This document shows, piece by piece, positions 1 to 8,079 of a DNA stretch of 21,020 bases. The stretch comes from Bordetella parapertussis (GTDB lineage Bacteria > Pseudomonadota > Gammaproteobacteria > Burkholderiales > Burkholderiaceae_C), in contig CAMCES010000027.1 in NCBI GenBank assembly GCA_945873925.1, positions 1 to 21,020 on the forward strand. The letters are read 5' to 3'. The notes under the pieces were generated by a model. It was not told where the DNA came from. It saw only the letters and a list, made by a program, of their open reading frames with translations, and made no database searches. The position numbers and the translations under genes are program-made. The first letter of the stretch is position 1; each line of letters begins with the position of its first letter.

Positions 1-50
1 TGAGGGTCTCGCGGCACAGCCAGGGCATGAAAGCCCGCCTGTCCCCTTGT

Positions 51-2621
51 TCAAACGTCGATGTTGGCAGCACGCAGCGCATTGCTCTCGATGAACACGC
101 GACGCGGCTCAACCTCGTCGCCCATCAACATGGTGAACACCCGGTCGGCTTCGATCGCGTCATCGATTTGTACACGCAGCAAACGACGTACCGCGGGGTC
201 CATGGTGGTTTCCCACAATTGCTGGGGATTCATCTCACCCAAGCCTTTGTAACGCTGGCGCGCCGTGGCATACTCGGCTTGCACGATCAACCATCTCATG
301 GCTTGGCGGAAATCGGACACGCGTTCTTCTTTGCGGCGGTCGCCTTCACCGCGCTCGACACGCGCAGCTTCGCCGATCAGGTTGCGGAAGGTGTTGGCGG
401 CTTCGGCCAAGGCGGCGTAATCCGCGCCATGCACAAAGTCTTGGGTGATCACGCTGCTTTTGACATTGCCATGGTGGTGACGGCTCAAACGCAGGATCGG
501 CTTGTCGGTACGCAGGTCAAACTCTGCGCTGGCTTCTGAGCCGCTGCCGAGTTCGCGCAACTTGATTTGCATGGCGGTGGCCGAGGCCTGGGCTTGCGCC
601 AAGGTGTCTAGGTTCAAAGACAGGCCATCGGCCACGGCACGCAAAGCCTCGCCATCCATGATGGTGCTCAAGCGGGCAATCACCGCTTCTGCCACCTGGT
701 GCTTGCGTGCCAACTCGGCCAGGGTCTCACCTGTGAGAGTTTGCGGATTCGCGCCTCCGGTGTGCAAGGTGGCGTCTTTCAAGGCGATGCGTATCAAGAA
801 CATGTCCAAGGCCAACTGGTCCTTGAGGTACTGCTCCTCTTTGCCGACTTTGACTTTGTACAAAGGTGGCTGAGCGATGTAGATATGTCCGCGCTCGACC
901 AGCTCGGGCATTTGGCGGTAAAAGAACGTCAGCAGCAAGGTGCGGATGTGCGCACCGTCCACGTCCGCGTCGGTCATGATGATGATGCGGTGGTAGCGCA
1001 GCTTGTCGATATTGAAATCGTCGTTACCGGATTTGCCCGAATCGGAACTCACTTTGCCTATACCGGTGCCCAAAGCGGTGATCAGGGTCAAGATTTCATT
1101 GCTGGTCAACAACTTTTCGTAGCGCGCTTTCTCCACATTCAAAATCTTGCCACGCAAGGGCAGAATCGCCTGAAACTTTCTGTCGCGCCCTTGTTTGGCC
1201 GAACCACCAGCAGAATCACCCTCGACGATGTAAATTTCGCACAGCGCCGGGTCTTTTTCTTGGCAGTCAGCCAGCTTGCCAGGCAAGCCCATGCCGTCGA
1301 GCACACCTTTGCGCCGCGTCATCTCACGCGCTTTGCGCGCGGCTTCACGCGCACGCGCTGCGTCAAGGATCTTGCCGCAAATCATCTTCGCGTCATTGGG
1401 ACGCTCTTGCAAATAGTCACCCAAGACCTTGCCGACGATGTCTTCCACCGGAGCGCGCACTTCACTCGACACCAACTTGTCTTTGGTTTGGCTGCTGAAC
1501 TTCGGCTCTGGCACTTTGACAGACAAGACGCAGCACAAGCCTTCGCGCATGTCGTCTCCGGTCACTTCGACCTTGGCTTTTTTAGCCAACTCGTTTTCTT
1601 CGATGTACTTGTTGATCACGCGCGTCATGGCCGCACGCAAACCGGTCAAGTGGGTGCCGCCATCGCGCTGCGGGATGTTGTTGGTAAAGCACAGCACGCT
1701 CTCGTTGTAGCTTTCGTTCCATTGCATGGCCACTTCCACACCGATGTGCGTGCCAGGGATGCCGCCATAGGTCTCGGCTGGCCGTTCGCCCTCGGCATAA
1801 AACGCATTGGGATGCAAAATCTTTTTGCCTGCGTTGATGAACTGCACAAAACCGGCCACGCCACCAGCGCCGGAATAGTCGTCGCTCTTTCCGGTACGCT
1901 CATCGATCAAGCGGATGCGCACACCGTTGTTGAGGTAGCTGAGTTCACGCAAGCGCTTGCTCAAAATCTCATAGTGAAACTCGTGGTTTTGAACAAAGAT
2001 GTCGGTGTCTGGCAAGAAGTGCACCTCAGTACCGCGCTTGTCTGTCTCACCCGTGATCCGCATCGGCGAGACTTCCACGCCACCGACCATTTCAAGCAAG
2101 CGGTTTTGCACAAAGCCTTTGGCAAATTCGATCGTGTGCACCTTGCCGTCTCGGCGCACCACCAAGCGCAACCACTTGCTCAACGCGTTCACACAAGACA
2201 CACCCACACCGTGCAAACCACCAGACACCTTGTAGCTGTTTTGGTTGAACTTGCCGCCAGCATGCAACTCGGTCAAGGCAATTTCAGACGCGCTGCGCTT
2301 GGGTTCGTGCTTATCGTCCATCTTGACACCGGTGGGAATGCCACGCCCGTTGTCGGTCACGCTGATCGAATTGTCCGAATGGATCGTGACCACGATGTCG
2401 TCACAGTGCCCGGCCAAGGCTTCGTCAATCGAGTTGTCAACGACCTCGAACACCAGGTGATGCAAACCCGTGCCGTCCGAGGTGTCGCCGATGTACATGC
2501 CAGGGCGCTTGCGAACAGCCTCCAGACCCTCCAGGATTTGAATCGAGCTTTCACCATAGCCTTGATCGGCGTTTGGCAAAGACGGCGTTAGGCCGTCAGT
2601 GGGTTCAGTGTTGCTGGTCAT
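51..2621 (-). CDS. gyrB: DNA gyrase subunit B
   Basis: GyrB is the ATPase subunit of type II topoisomerase GyrA2B2, which introduces negative supercoils ahead of the replication fork. The N-terminal GHKL ATPase carries RKRPGMYIGD, EVVDNSIDEALAG, DNGRGIP and GGLHGVGVS, followed by QRDGGTHL in the transducer. The TOPRIM region has EGDSAGGSAKQGRDRKFQ and the metal-binding DADVDGAHIRTLL; the C-terminal tail has QRYKGLGEMNPQQLWETTMDP. At about 856 residues it is the long proteobacterial form, with an insert between TOPRIM and tail. I chose ATG at 2621 (MTSNTEP); an in-frame GTG at 2627 would add two residues and neither has a strong Shine-Dalgarno. It lies about 60 bases downstream of dnaN, probably co-transcribed, without recF between them. 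Confidence 0.97.
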   Translation of the reverse strand: MTSNTEPTDGLTPSLPNADQGYGESSIQILEGLEAVRKRPGMYIGDTSDGTGLHHLVFEVVDNSIDEALAGHCDDIVVTIHSDNSISVTDNGRGIPTGVKMDDKHEPKRSASEIALTELHAGGKFNQNSYKVSGGLHGVGVSCVNALSKWLRLVVRRDGKVHTIEFAKGFVQNRLLEMVGGVEVSPMRITGETDKRGTEVHFLPDTDIFVQNHEFHYEILSKRLRELSYLNNGVRIRLIDERTGKSDDYSGAGGVAGFVQFINAGKKILHPNAFYAEGERPAETYGGIPGTHIGVEVAMQWNESYNESVLCFTNNIPQRDGGTHLTGLRAAMTRVINKYIEENELAKKAKVEVTGDDMREGLCCVLSVKVPEPKFSSQTKDKLVSSEVRAPVEDIVGKVLGDYLQERPNDAKMICGKILDAARAREAARKAREMTRRKGVLDGMGLPGKLADCQEKDPALCEIYIVEGDSAGGSAKQGRDRKFQAILPLRGKILNVEKARYEKLLTSNEILTLITALGTGIGKVSSDSGKSGNDDFNIDKLRYHRIIIMTDADVDGAHIRTLLLTFFYRQMPELVERGHIYIAQPPLYKVKVGKEEQYLKDQLALDMFLIRIALKDATLHTGGANPQTLTGETLAELARKHQVAEAVIARLSTIMDGEALRAVADGLSLNLDTLAQAQASATAMQIKLRELGSGSEASAEFDLRTDKPILRLSRHHHGNVKSSVITQDFVHGADYAALAEAANTFRNLIGEAARVERGEGDRRKEERVSDFRQAMRWLIVQAEYATARQRYKGLGEMNPQQLWETTMDPAVRRLLRVQIDDAIEADRVFTMLMGDEVEPRRVFIESNALRAANIDV

Positions 2622-2683
2622 ATTCACAATTCATCAGGTGCAGATGCACGAAAAAATACAAAATCAAGATGCAAGTCGCCGCA

Positions 2684-3790
2684 TCAAATGCGCATGGGCA
2701 TGACTACGTATTTGAAATAATCATGGTTTGGGATGGTCACCAACACCGAACTGTTCGAGTCGGCCAGGTCCATGCGCACCATGTCTTCACCCATGTTGAC
2801 CAACACATCGATCAGGTAAGACACGTTGAAACCAATCTCAATGCTGTCGCCACCATAGTCGATTTCGATTTCATCGATCGCCTCTTCCTGTTCGGCATTG
2901 CTCGATGCCAACCGCAGTAAACCTGGCTCTATGTTGATCCGCACGCCCTTGAATTTATCGCTGGTCAAGATTGCAATCCGCTGCAAACTGATTAGCAATG
3001 CTTGACGACCCAGGGTCACGCGGTTTTTATGGTTCTTAGGGATGACACGGTTGTAATCAGGGAACTTGCCTTCGACCAGTTTGGTGACGAATTCAGCACC
3101 ATCAAAAGTGAACCGTGCCTGGTTGGGCGCGAACTGCATGTCGATGCTGCCGTCTTTGTCGGATAGCAAGCGCAGCAATTCCAAAACGGTTTTACGCGGC
3201 AAGATGACTTCTTGCTTGGGTACCTCGCGCTCGAGAACCGCAGAGGTGAATGCCAAGCGGTGTCCGTCGGTAGCCACCAAGCTGAGTTGTTTGCCCTCTG
3301 CCACAAACAAAATCCCGTTGAGGTAGTAACGGATGTCGTGCACCGCCATTGAAAACGAAATTTGTTGAAGCAGTGTTTTCAAGGTTTTTTGCGGGATGCT
3401 GAACAACGGACCAAAACTGGCTGATGCTTGCACCAAAGGAAAGTCTTCGGCGGGCAAGGTTTGCAAAGTGAATCGGCTTTTACCGCTTTTGAGCAGCAAC
3501 TTGGTTTGACTCGATTCGAGGGTCACCGACTGGTCACTGGGCATGGAACGCAAAATATCCATGAGTTTTCGCGCACCCACGGTGGTGCTGAAATCGCCAC
3601 TGTCACCGCCCAAAGATGCCTGCGTCTGGATTTGGATTTCCAAGTCGCTGGTGGTGAGTTGCACATCGCTGCCTGTTTTACGCAGCATCACATTGGCCAA
3701 AATCGGCAGGGTATGGCGTCGCTCAACAATGCCTCCAACCGATTGCAATGCAGCAAGAATCTGCTCTTGGGTGGCTTTCAAGACAATCAT
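2684..3790 (-). CDS. dnaN: DNA polymerase III beta subunit (sliding clamp)
   Basis: This is the ring-shaped processivity clamp that tethers Pol III and other replication and repair enzymes to DNA. Its 368 residues are the normal family length for three clamp domains. It begins MIVLKATQEQILAALQSVGGIVERRHTLPIL and ends in the conserved clamp terminus ...YVVMPMRI, the region that binds partner peptides. The ATG at 3790 is preceded on the coding strand by a good purine-rich ribosome binding site (AAGAGGA, about 4-5 bases away). It lies between dnaA and gyrB on the same strand. A 243-base gap with DnaA-box-like sequences separates it from dnaA, so it may have its own promoter there: an AT-rich TATATAAA lies about 20-30 bases upstream on the coding strand. 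Confidence 0.97.
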   Translation of the reverse strand: MIVLKATQEQILAALQSVGGIVERRHTLPILANVMLRKTGSDVQLTTSDLEIQIQTQASLGGDSGDFSTTVGARKLMDILRSMPSDQSVTLESSQTKLLLKSGKSRFTLQTLPAEDFPLVQASASFGPLFSIPQKTLKTLLQQISFSMAVHDIRYYLNGILFVAEGKQLSLVATDGHRLAFTSAVLEREVPKQEVILPRKTVLELLRLLSDKDGSIDMQFAPNQARFTFDGAEFVTKLVEGKFPDYNRVIPKNHKNRVTLGRQALLISLQRIAILTSDKFKGVRINIEPGLLRLASSNAEQEEAIDEIEIDYGGDSIEIGFNVSYLIDVLVNMGEDMVRMDLADSNSSVLVTIPNHDYFKYVVMPMRI

Positions 3791-4033
3791 GTCATCCTCT
3801 TCTTAATTTCTTTATATATGAATAGTGGTAGTAGGTAAGCCAAGGGGTTTTCTGGGGACAAGGCTATTTTCTACTGGTATTTCAACAACTTGGTGACCCC
3901 AAAAAACTGTTTGTAAGCAGTCTGCTTGATACCAGTCAAAAGGGGATAACTCTGATGAATCGGTTCGCTCTGTGGATAACCCAAGGCTTATGCCAGCTCT
4001 ATGCACAGGGTTTGATGTGTTCAAAAGCATTCA
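3791..4033. other. dnaA-dnaN intergenic region with DnaA-box-like sites (secondary oriC candidate)
   Basis: This non-coding gap holds one perfect DnaA box in reverse orientation (TGTGGATAA, 3971-3979) and a one-mismatch box CTATGCACA (3999-4007). More degenerate copies are GGGGATAAC (3942-3950) and TGGGGACAA (3853-3861). AT-rich stretches lie at 3804-3822 and 3900-3915. It could be part of a bipartite origin, or DnaA control of dnaN. A 72-codon open frame (3812-4030) crosses it but has no credible protein features. Confidence 0.5.
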
Positions 4034-5440
4034 TCAGCCTTTCAAAGTTTGTTCCAACACATGCAACTGTTGGTTGAGTTCACTCAGTGTCAGCCGTTCG
4101 CCAGAGATTTTGCGCACCGCATGAAGTACGGTGGTGTGGTCACGCCCGCCGAACAGTTCGCCGATTTCGGGCAGGCTTTTTTGGGTCAGCTCTTTGGCCA
4201 GGTACATGGCTATTTGGCGTGGGCGGGCAATCGAAGCAGGCCGCTTTTTGGAATACATGTCGGCGACTTTGATTTTGTAATAGTCAGCCACGGTTTTTTG
4301 GATATTTTCCACAGAGATTTGGCGGTTTTGGATCGACAGCAGGTCGCGTAAAGCGTCGCGCGCGAGCTGAATAGAGACTTCTTTTTGGTTGAAACGTGAA
4401 TAAGCCAAAATTTTACGCAAAGCGCCTTCGAGCTCACGCACGTTTGAGCGCACGTTTTTGGCGACGAAAAAAGCCACTTCCTCGGGCATGTCAGCGCCCT
4501 CTGAGCGGGCTTTGTTGATCAAAATCGCTACCCGCATTTCCAGCTCCGGCGGCTCAATGGCCACCGTCAAGCCCGAGTCAAAGCGAGAAACCAGGCGCTC
4601 GTGGATGTCGGCCAGCCCCTTGGGATAGGTGTCGCTGGTCATCACAATGCGAGATTTTTTGGCCAGCAATGCCTCAAAAGCGTTGAAAAATTCTTCCTGG
4701 GTGCGGTCTTTGTTGGCAAAAAACTGCACATCGTCAATCAGCAACAGGTCCAGGGAGTGGTAATGGTGCTTGAACTCATCAAAGGTTTTGCGTTGATAGG
4801 CCTTGACCACGTCGGACACAAATTGCTCGGCGTGGATGTACAAAACTTTGGCGTCGGGCTTGATTTGTAGCAATTGGTTGCCAACCGCGTGCATCAAATG
4901 GGTCTTGCCCAAACCCACGCCACCGTAGATGAACAAGGGGTTGTAAAGTTGCCCGGGCACATTGGCCACATGCATGGCAGCGGCACGCGCCATCCGGTTG
5001 GCAGAGCCCTCAACCAGGCTGTCAAAGCTCAAGCTGCTGTTGAGCCGGTTTTTAAACCCATTCAAGGCCGGTTCTGCTGCCGACAGGCTGTTGAGACCCA
5101 TGTCCTCGGGCTCGTTGACGGCGGGACGGGCGGCTTGGCGAACCGGCGCATCTTTGGTTTCCAGCACAAAGTCCAGGCCGATGTCTTGGCCATAGGATTG
5201 GCTGAGCAAAGCAGTGATGCGCCCCGCATATTGGGCCCGGATCCAATCGAGCTTGAAACGGTTGGCCACCACCACCCGCATGCGGGTGAAATCTTCACTG
5301 ACCGAGGCCTGCAAAGGCTTTATCCAAGTGTTGAACTGTTGTTCTGGCAATTCCTGAGCCAGTTGGTCAATGCAGCTCTGCCACAAGGCTTGACCGGCAT
5401 CGGCTTGCTCAGACGAGGGTGTTGTCGATGGCGAGCTCAT
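4034..5440 (-). CDS. dnaA: chromosomal replication initiator protein DnaA
   Basis: DnaA is an AAA+ ATPase that binds DnaA boxes at oriC, melts the origin and loads the helicase. The 468 residues show the expected order. The N-terminal domain I (about 17-90, WIKPLQA) is followed by a short variable linker. The AAA+ domain carries the Walker A motif GGVGLGKTHL (Lys179), Walker B LLLIDDVQFF, and sensor regions including TSDTYP and ERLVSRFDSGL. The C-terminal DNA-binding domain IV contains the signature around IARPRQIAMYLAKELT and GGRDHTTVLHAVRKI. The ATG at 5440 is used because the nearby upstream ATG is followed at once by a stop. It diverges from rpmH across a 210-base gap with a perfect DnaA box, which fits autoregulation and an adjacent origin. 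Confidence 0.98.
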   Translation of the reverse strand: MSSPSTTPSSEQADAGQALWQSCIDQLAQELPEQQFNTWIKPLQASVSEDFTRMRVVVANRFKLDWIRAQYAGRITALLSQSYGQDIGLDFVLETKDAPVRQAARPAVNEPEDMGLNSLSAAEPALNGFKNRLNSSLSFDSLVEGSANRMARAAAMHVANVPGQLYNPLFIYGGVGLGKTHLMHAVGNQLLQIKPDAKVLYIHAEQFVSDVVKAYQRKTFDEFKHHYHSLDLLLIDDVQFFANKDRTQEEFFNAFEALLAKKSRIVMTSDTYPKGLADIHERLVSRFDSGLTVAIEPPELEMRVAILINKARSEGADMPEEVAFFVAKNVRSNVRELEGALRKILAYSRFNQKEVSIQLARDALRDLLSIQNRQISVENIQKTVADYYKIKVADMYSKKRPASIARPRQIAMYLAKELTQKSLPEIGELFGGRDHTTVLHAVRKISGERLTLSELNQQLHVLEQTLKG

Positions 5441-5650
5441 GCCATGTCGCCAGCATTAGAAAAACTGTGGATAGTTTTGAGATGGGGATGCATTTGGCAT
5501 ACTTTATCAAAAATTTATCCACAGTTTGGTTATATACCCGCGTGGAAAGCACAAAATTTCATGCCCAGTCAGATTTTGCAGGCAGATTCTCGGACAAGCG
5601 GTTGAAATTTAGAGATAATCTGCGGTTTTCCCTATTCGCAGAAATTGACC
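5441..5650. other. candidate replication origin (oriC) between dnaA and rpmH
   Basis: This divergent gap contains a perfect DnaA box TTATCCACA at 5515-5523 and a one-mismatch reverse copy TGTGGATAG at 5466-5474. AT-rich DNA lies around 5501-5516 and at 5530-5537. Genes on both sides read outward from it (dnaA-dnaN-gyrB leftward, rpmH onward rightward), as expected if forks leave from here. Origins next to dnaA are the rule in this group. Only two good boxes are visible, so the functional origin may extend into or use the dnaA-dnaN gap. Confidence 0.6.
5591..5619 (+). promoter_or_regulatory. putative sigma-70 promoter of the rpmH operon
   Basis: CGGACA (5591-5596, four of six matches to the -35 consensus) and GATAAT (5614-5619, five of six to the -10) are separated by 17 bases. 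Transcription would start near 5626, giving a leader of about 25 bases before the rpmH ATG. Prediction by eye only. Confidence 0.5.
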
Positions 5651-5785
5651 ATGAAACGCACTTACCAACCCTCAAAGACGCGCCGTGCGCGCACCCACGG
5701 CTTTTTGGTCCGCATGAAAACCCGCGGCGGGCGCGCCATTATCAATGCGCGTCGAGCCAAAGGACGTAAGCGCTTGGCTGTCTGA
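5651..5785 (+). CDS. rpmH: 50S ribosomal protein L34
   Basis: This small basic protein of the large ribosomal subunit has 44 codons. It begins MKRTYQPSKTRRARTHGF and ends in the family's Lys/Arg-rich tail (ARRAKGRKRLAV), with the conserved TRGGRAII stretch between. Length and sequence match L34 across bacteria. It is the first gene of the rpmH-rnpA-yidD-yidC-mnmE series and diverges from dnaA, the standard arrangement next to a bacterial origin. A candidate promoter lies about 30-60 bases upstream. No strong Shine-Dalgarno is seen before the ATG. Confidence 0.97.
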   Translation: MKRTYQPSKTRRARTHGFLVRMKTRGGRAIINARRAKGRKRLAV

Positions 5786-5797
5786 TTGTCAGGCCGT

Positions 5798-6145
5798 GTG
5801 CACAAAATCACCCAGCGTGCTGACTTTGATGGCGTGATGGGCGCAGGCGTTGCGATCAACACAACGCACTTTGCCTTGCACCAACGCAGCCCGGCGCTGG
5901 TCTCGCGTATCGGGGCGGTGGTGCCCAAGCGCTTGGCCAAACGTGCGGTTACGCGCAATACGATCAAAAGGCAAATCTACAGTCTGGCCGCACAATGTTT
6001 GTCCCCAACAGACAATGCCGACAGAGTGGTGCGTTTGCGGCGTGAATTTGACCGCCGCGTCTACACCAGTGCCACCTCGCCCGCTTTGCGTTCCGCGGTC
6101 CGCAGCGAACTCTTGCAACTGTTCACCAATGCCCCCAAGCCATGA
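5798..6145 (+). CDS. rnpA: ribonuclease P protein component
   Basis: This is the basic protein subunit of RNase P, which assists the catalytic RNA in removing 5' leaders from pre-tRNAs. The sequence has the N-terminal THFALHQR segment, the VPKRLAKRAVTRNTIKRQIY region containing the family RNR-type signature (here as AVTRNTIKR), and a basic, divergent C-terminus. Start choice is uncertain. The open frame begins with TTG at 5786, directly after the rpmH stop. I prefer GTG at 5798 (product MHKITQRADFDGVM) because it aligns with the usual N-terminus of betaproteobacterial RnpA, and a weak AGG lies just upstream. There is no in-frame ATG early in the gene. The stop overlaps the yidD start (ATGA). 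Confidence 0.92.
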   Translation: MHKITQRADFDGVMGAGVAINTTHFALHQRSPALVSRIGAVVPKRLAKRAVTRNTIKRQIYSLAAQCLSPTDNADRVVRLRREFDRRVYTSATSPALRSAVRSELLQLFTNAPKP

Positions 6146-6399
6146 TGCAGCGATTCTTGATGGATCTTGTCAAAGCCTACCGTTTTTTCCTCAGCCCATG
6201 GCTGGGCTCGGCATGCCGGCTTGAGCCGACGTGTTCCCGCTACGCCATCCAAGCGCTTGCCCGCCATGGGGCGGCCGCTGGCAGCTACCTGACTTTGCGC
6301 CGCCTGTGTCGTTGCCATCCTTGGTGCGCCGGCGGCCATGACCCGGTGCCAGATGCCCTGTTCAAAACACTCTCCACCCCTCAAGCACCTCGCACATGA
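6142..6399 (+). CDS. yidD: membrane protein insertion efficiency factor YidD
   Basis: YidD is a small membrane-associated protein that helps YidC-dependent insertion of inner-membrane proteins. The 85 residues have the expected N-terminal amphipathic segment (LVKAYRFFLSPWLG) and the hallmark cysteine-rich body: CRLEPTCSRYAIQAL, then RRLCRCHPWCAGGHDPVP. The C-terminal tail is short. The ATG at 6142 overlaps the rnpA stop by four bases; a second ATG follows immediately at 6145. The stop overlaps the yidC start by four bases, so rnpA, yidD and yidC are probably translationally coupled. Confidence 0.95.
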   Translation: MMQRFLMDLVKAYRFFLSPWLGSACRLEPTCSRYAIQALARHGAAAGSYLTLRRLCRCHPWCAGGHDPVPDALFKTLSTPQAPRT

Positions 6400-8048
6400 A
6401 CGATATTCGCCGCACTATCCTCTGGGTTGTATTTGGTTTTTCTTTGGTGATGTTGTGGGATCAGTGGCAAATCCATAACGGCAACAAACCCACTTTTTTC
6501 CCCAGCGCAGTCAAGCCGGCCGAGCAGACCAAGCCGGATTCTGGCGGTCTCGATGCCAGCACCCCCGCACCGAGCAGCGTCAACGCCTTGCCACAAACCA
6601 ACAGCAGTCCATCACTGCAAAGCCGCGAGCGGCACGACATCAGCACCGACTTGTTGAAACTGACTTTTGACAGCGAAGGCGGCAATCTGATTGGCGCAGA
6701 ATTGCTCAAACACACGGATGCGCAGCGCTCGGGCAGACCGGTGAAATTGCTCGACGACAGCAAAGAGCGTGTCTACATGGCACAGACCGGCCTGATTGCG
6801 GCTGTCGGCAACCAAGGCTTGCCCAGCCACAAAACCCCGATGCGTCTGGTCGCTGGCAGCAACCTCAAAGACGGCGAGCAAGAAACCTTGGTGCGGTTTG
6901 AGTCACCCGTTGTTGGCGATGTCAAGCTGGTCAAAACCTACACCTTGCGCCGCGGCAGTTACACCCTGAGCGTGCAGCACGACATCATCAACACCGGCAG
7001 CACCGCCATCAACCCACAGCTGTATGTGCAGCTCGTGCGCGATGGCAACAAGCTCGAAGGGGAGTCTGCTTTTTATTCCACCTTCACCGGCCCGGCGGTC
7101 TACACCAGCGAGAAGAAATTCCAGAAAGTGGAGTTCTCTGACATTGAAAAGAACAATGCCGAATTCGAAAAACAAAGCTCGCAGGGTTATGTCGCCATGG
7201 TGCAGCATTACTTCGCCAGCGCATGGCTGCTCGATGACGGACAGCAAAGGGAGGTCTTTGCTCGAAAAATAGACCAAAACCTGTACGCCGCTGGCATGGT
7301 GGCCCCCTTGCCCAGTGTCGAGCCCAACAGCCAGCTGACTCAAACCGCGCGCTTGTTTCTCGGACCGCAAGAGGAAAAAACCTTAGAGGCGGTCTACCCC
7401 GGCTTGGAGTTGGTCAAAGACTATGGCTGGCTCACCATCTTGTCTAAACCCTTGTTTTGGTTGCTCTACGAGTTGAACCTGCTGATCAATAACTGGGGTT
7501 GGTCGATCGTGGCTTTGGTGGTGGTGCTCAAAGCCGCTTTCTATTGGCTCAATGCCCAAGCCTACAAAAGCATGGGCAAGATGAAAGCCATCAACCCCAA
7601 GATCATGGAAATGCGTGAGCGCTTGAAAGACAATCCGCAGCAAATGCAGACAGAGATGATGAAGATTTACCGGGAAGAAAAGGTCAACCCCTTGGGCGGG
7701 TGTTTGCCAATTGCGGTGCAAATCCCCTTTTTCATCGCTTTGTACTGGGTTTTGCTGGCCTCGGTGGAAATGAGAAACGCGCCTTGGATCGGCTGGGTAA
7801 GCGACTTGGCTGCGCCAGACCCCTGGTTCATCCTGCCCTTGCTGATGACCGCCACGTCCGTGCTCCAAACTTGGCTCAATCCCACACCGCCTGACCCGAT
7901 CCAAGCCAAGATGATGTGGTTCATGCCACTGGCCTTCAGTGTGATGTTCTTTTTCTTCCCTGCGGGGTTGGTGTTGTACTGGTTGTCCAACAACGTCTTG
8001 TCGATTGCGCAGCAATGGATGATCAACCGGCAATTGGGCGTGAATTGA
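6396..8048 (+). CDS. yidC: membrane protein insertase YidC
   Basis: YidC inserts and folds inner-membrane proteins, alone or with the Sec translocon. The 550 residues show the Gram-negative (YidC1) layout. An N-terminal membrane anchor (TILWVVFGFSLVMLW) is followed by a Pro/Ser/Thr-rich linker and a large periplasmic beta-sandwich domain (about 60-340). The conserved insertase core has five membrane segments (about 355-545), with the cytoplasmic hairpin KINPKIMEMRERLKDNPQQM-like region, NPLGGCLPIAVQIPFFIALY, and the final FFFPAGLVLYWLSNNVLSIAQQW. The internal phrase quoted here as KINPKI reads AINPKIMEMRERL in the protein. The start overlaps yidD by four bases; mnmE follows after about 30 bases. 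Confidence 0.97.
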   Translation: MNDIRRTILWVVFGFSLVMLWDQWQIHNGNKPTFFPSAVKPAEQTKPDSGGLDASTPAPSSVNALPQTNSSPSLQSRERHDISTDLLKLTFDSEGGNLIGAELLKHTDAQRSGRPVKLLDDSKERVYMAQTGLIAAVGNQGLPSHKTPMRLVAGSNLKDGEQETLVRFESPVVGDVKLVKTYTLRRGSYTLSVQHDIINTGSTAINPQLYVQLVRDGNKLEGESAFYSTFTGPAVYTSEKKFQKVEFSDIEKNNAEFEKQSSQGYVAMVQHYFASAWLLDDGQQREVFARKIDQNLYAAGMVAPLPSVEPNSQLTQTARLFLGPQEEKTLEAVYPGLELVKDYGWLTILSKPLFWLLYELNLLINNWGWSIVALVVVLKAAFYWLNAQAYKSMGKMKAINPKIMEMRERLKDNPQQMQTEMMKIYREEKVNPLGGCLPIAVQIPFFIALYWVLLASVEMRNAPWIGWVSDLAAPDPWFILPLLMTATSVLQTWLNPTPPDPIQAKMMWFMPLAFSVMFFFFPAGLVLYWLSNNVLSIAQQWMINRQLGVN

Positions 8049-8079
8049 TGCGCCGCCCAGACGCCGGCTTCTGAAGGCC

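Noticed and set aside
1..50. A gene or terminator downstream of gyrB
   Set aside because: Only 50 bases are available. A four-base GGGC/GCCC stem is visible without a T tract; nothing can be supported.
699..2591. A 630-codon open frame on the plus strand across gyrB
   Set aside because: It lies wholly antisense to gyrB, has no recognisable domain, and its composition is the mirror of the GyrB codons. It is a shadow created by GC-rich third positions.
3812..4030. A 72-codon open frame on the minus strand between dnaA and dnaN
   Set aside because: No Shine-Dalgarno, no family resemblance, and it overlaps DnaA-box-like sequences. It is better read as origin or regulatory DNA.
4874..5605. A 243-codon plus-strand frame over the 5' half of dnaA and the origin gap
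   Set aside because: Antisense to a certain gene, with no recognisable domain and low-complexity composition.
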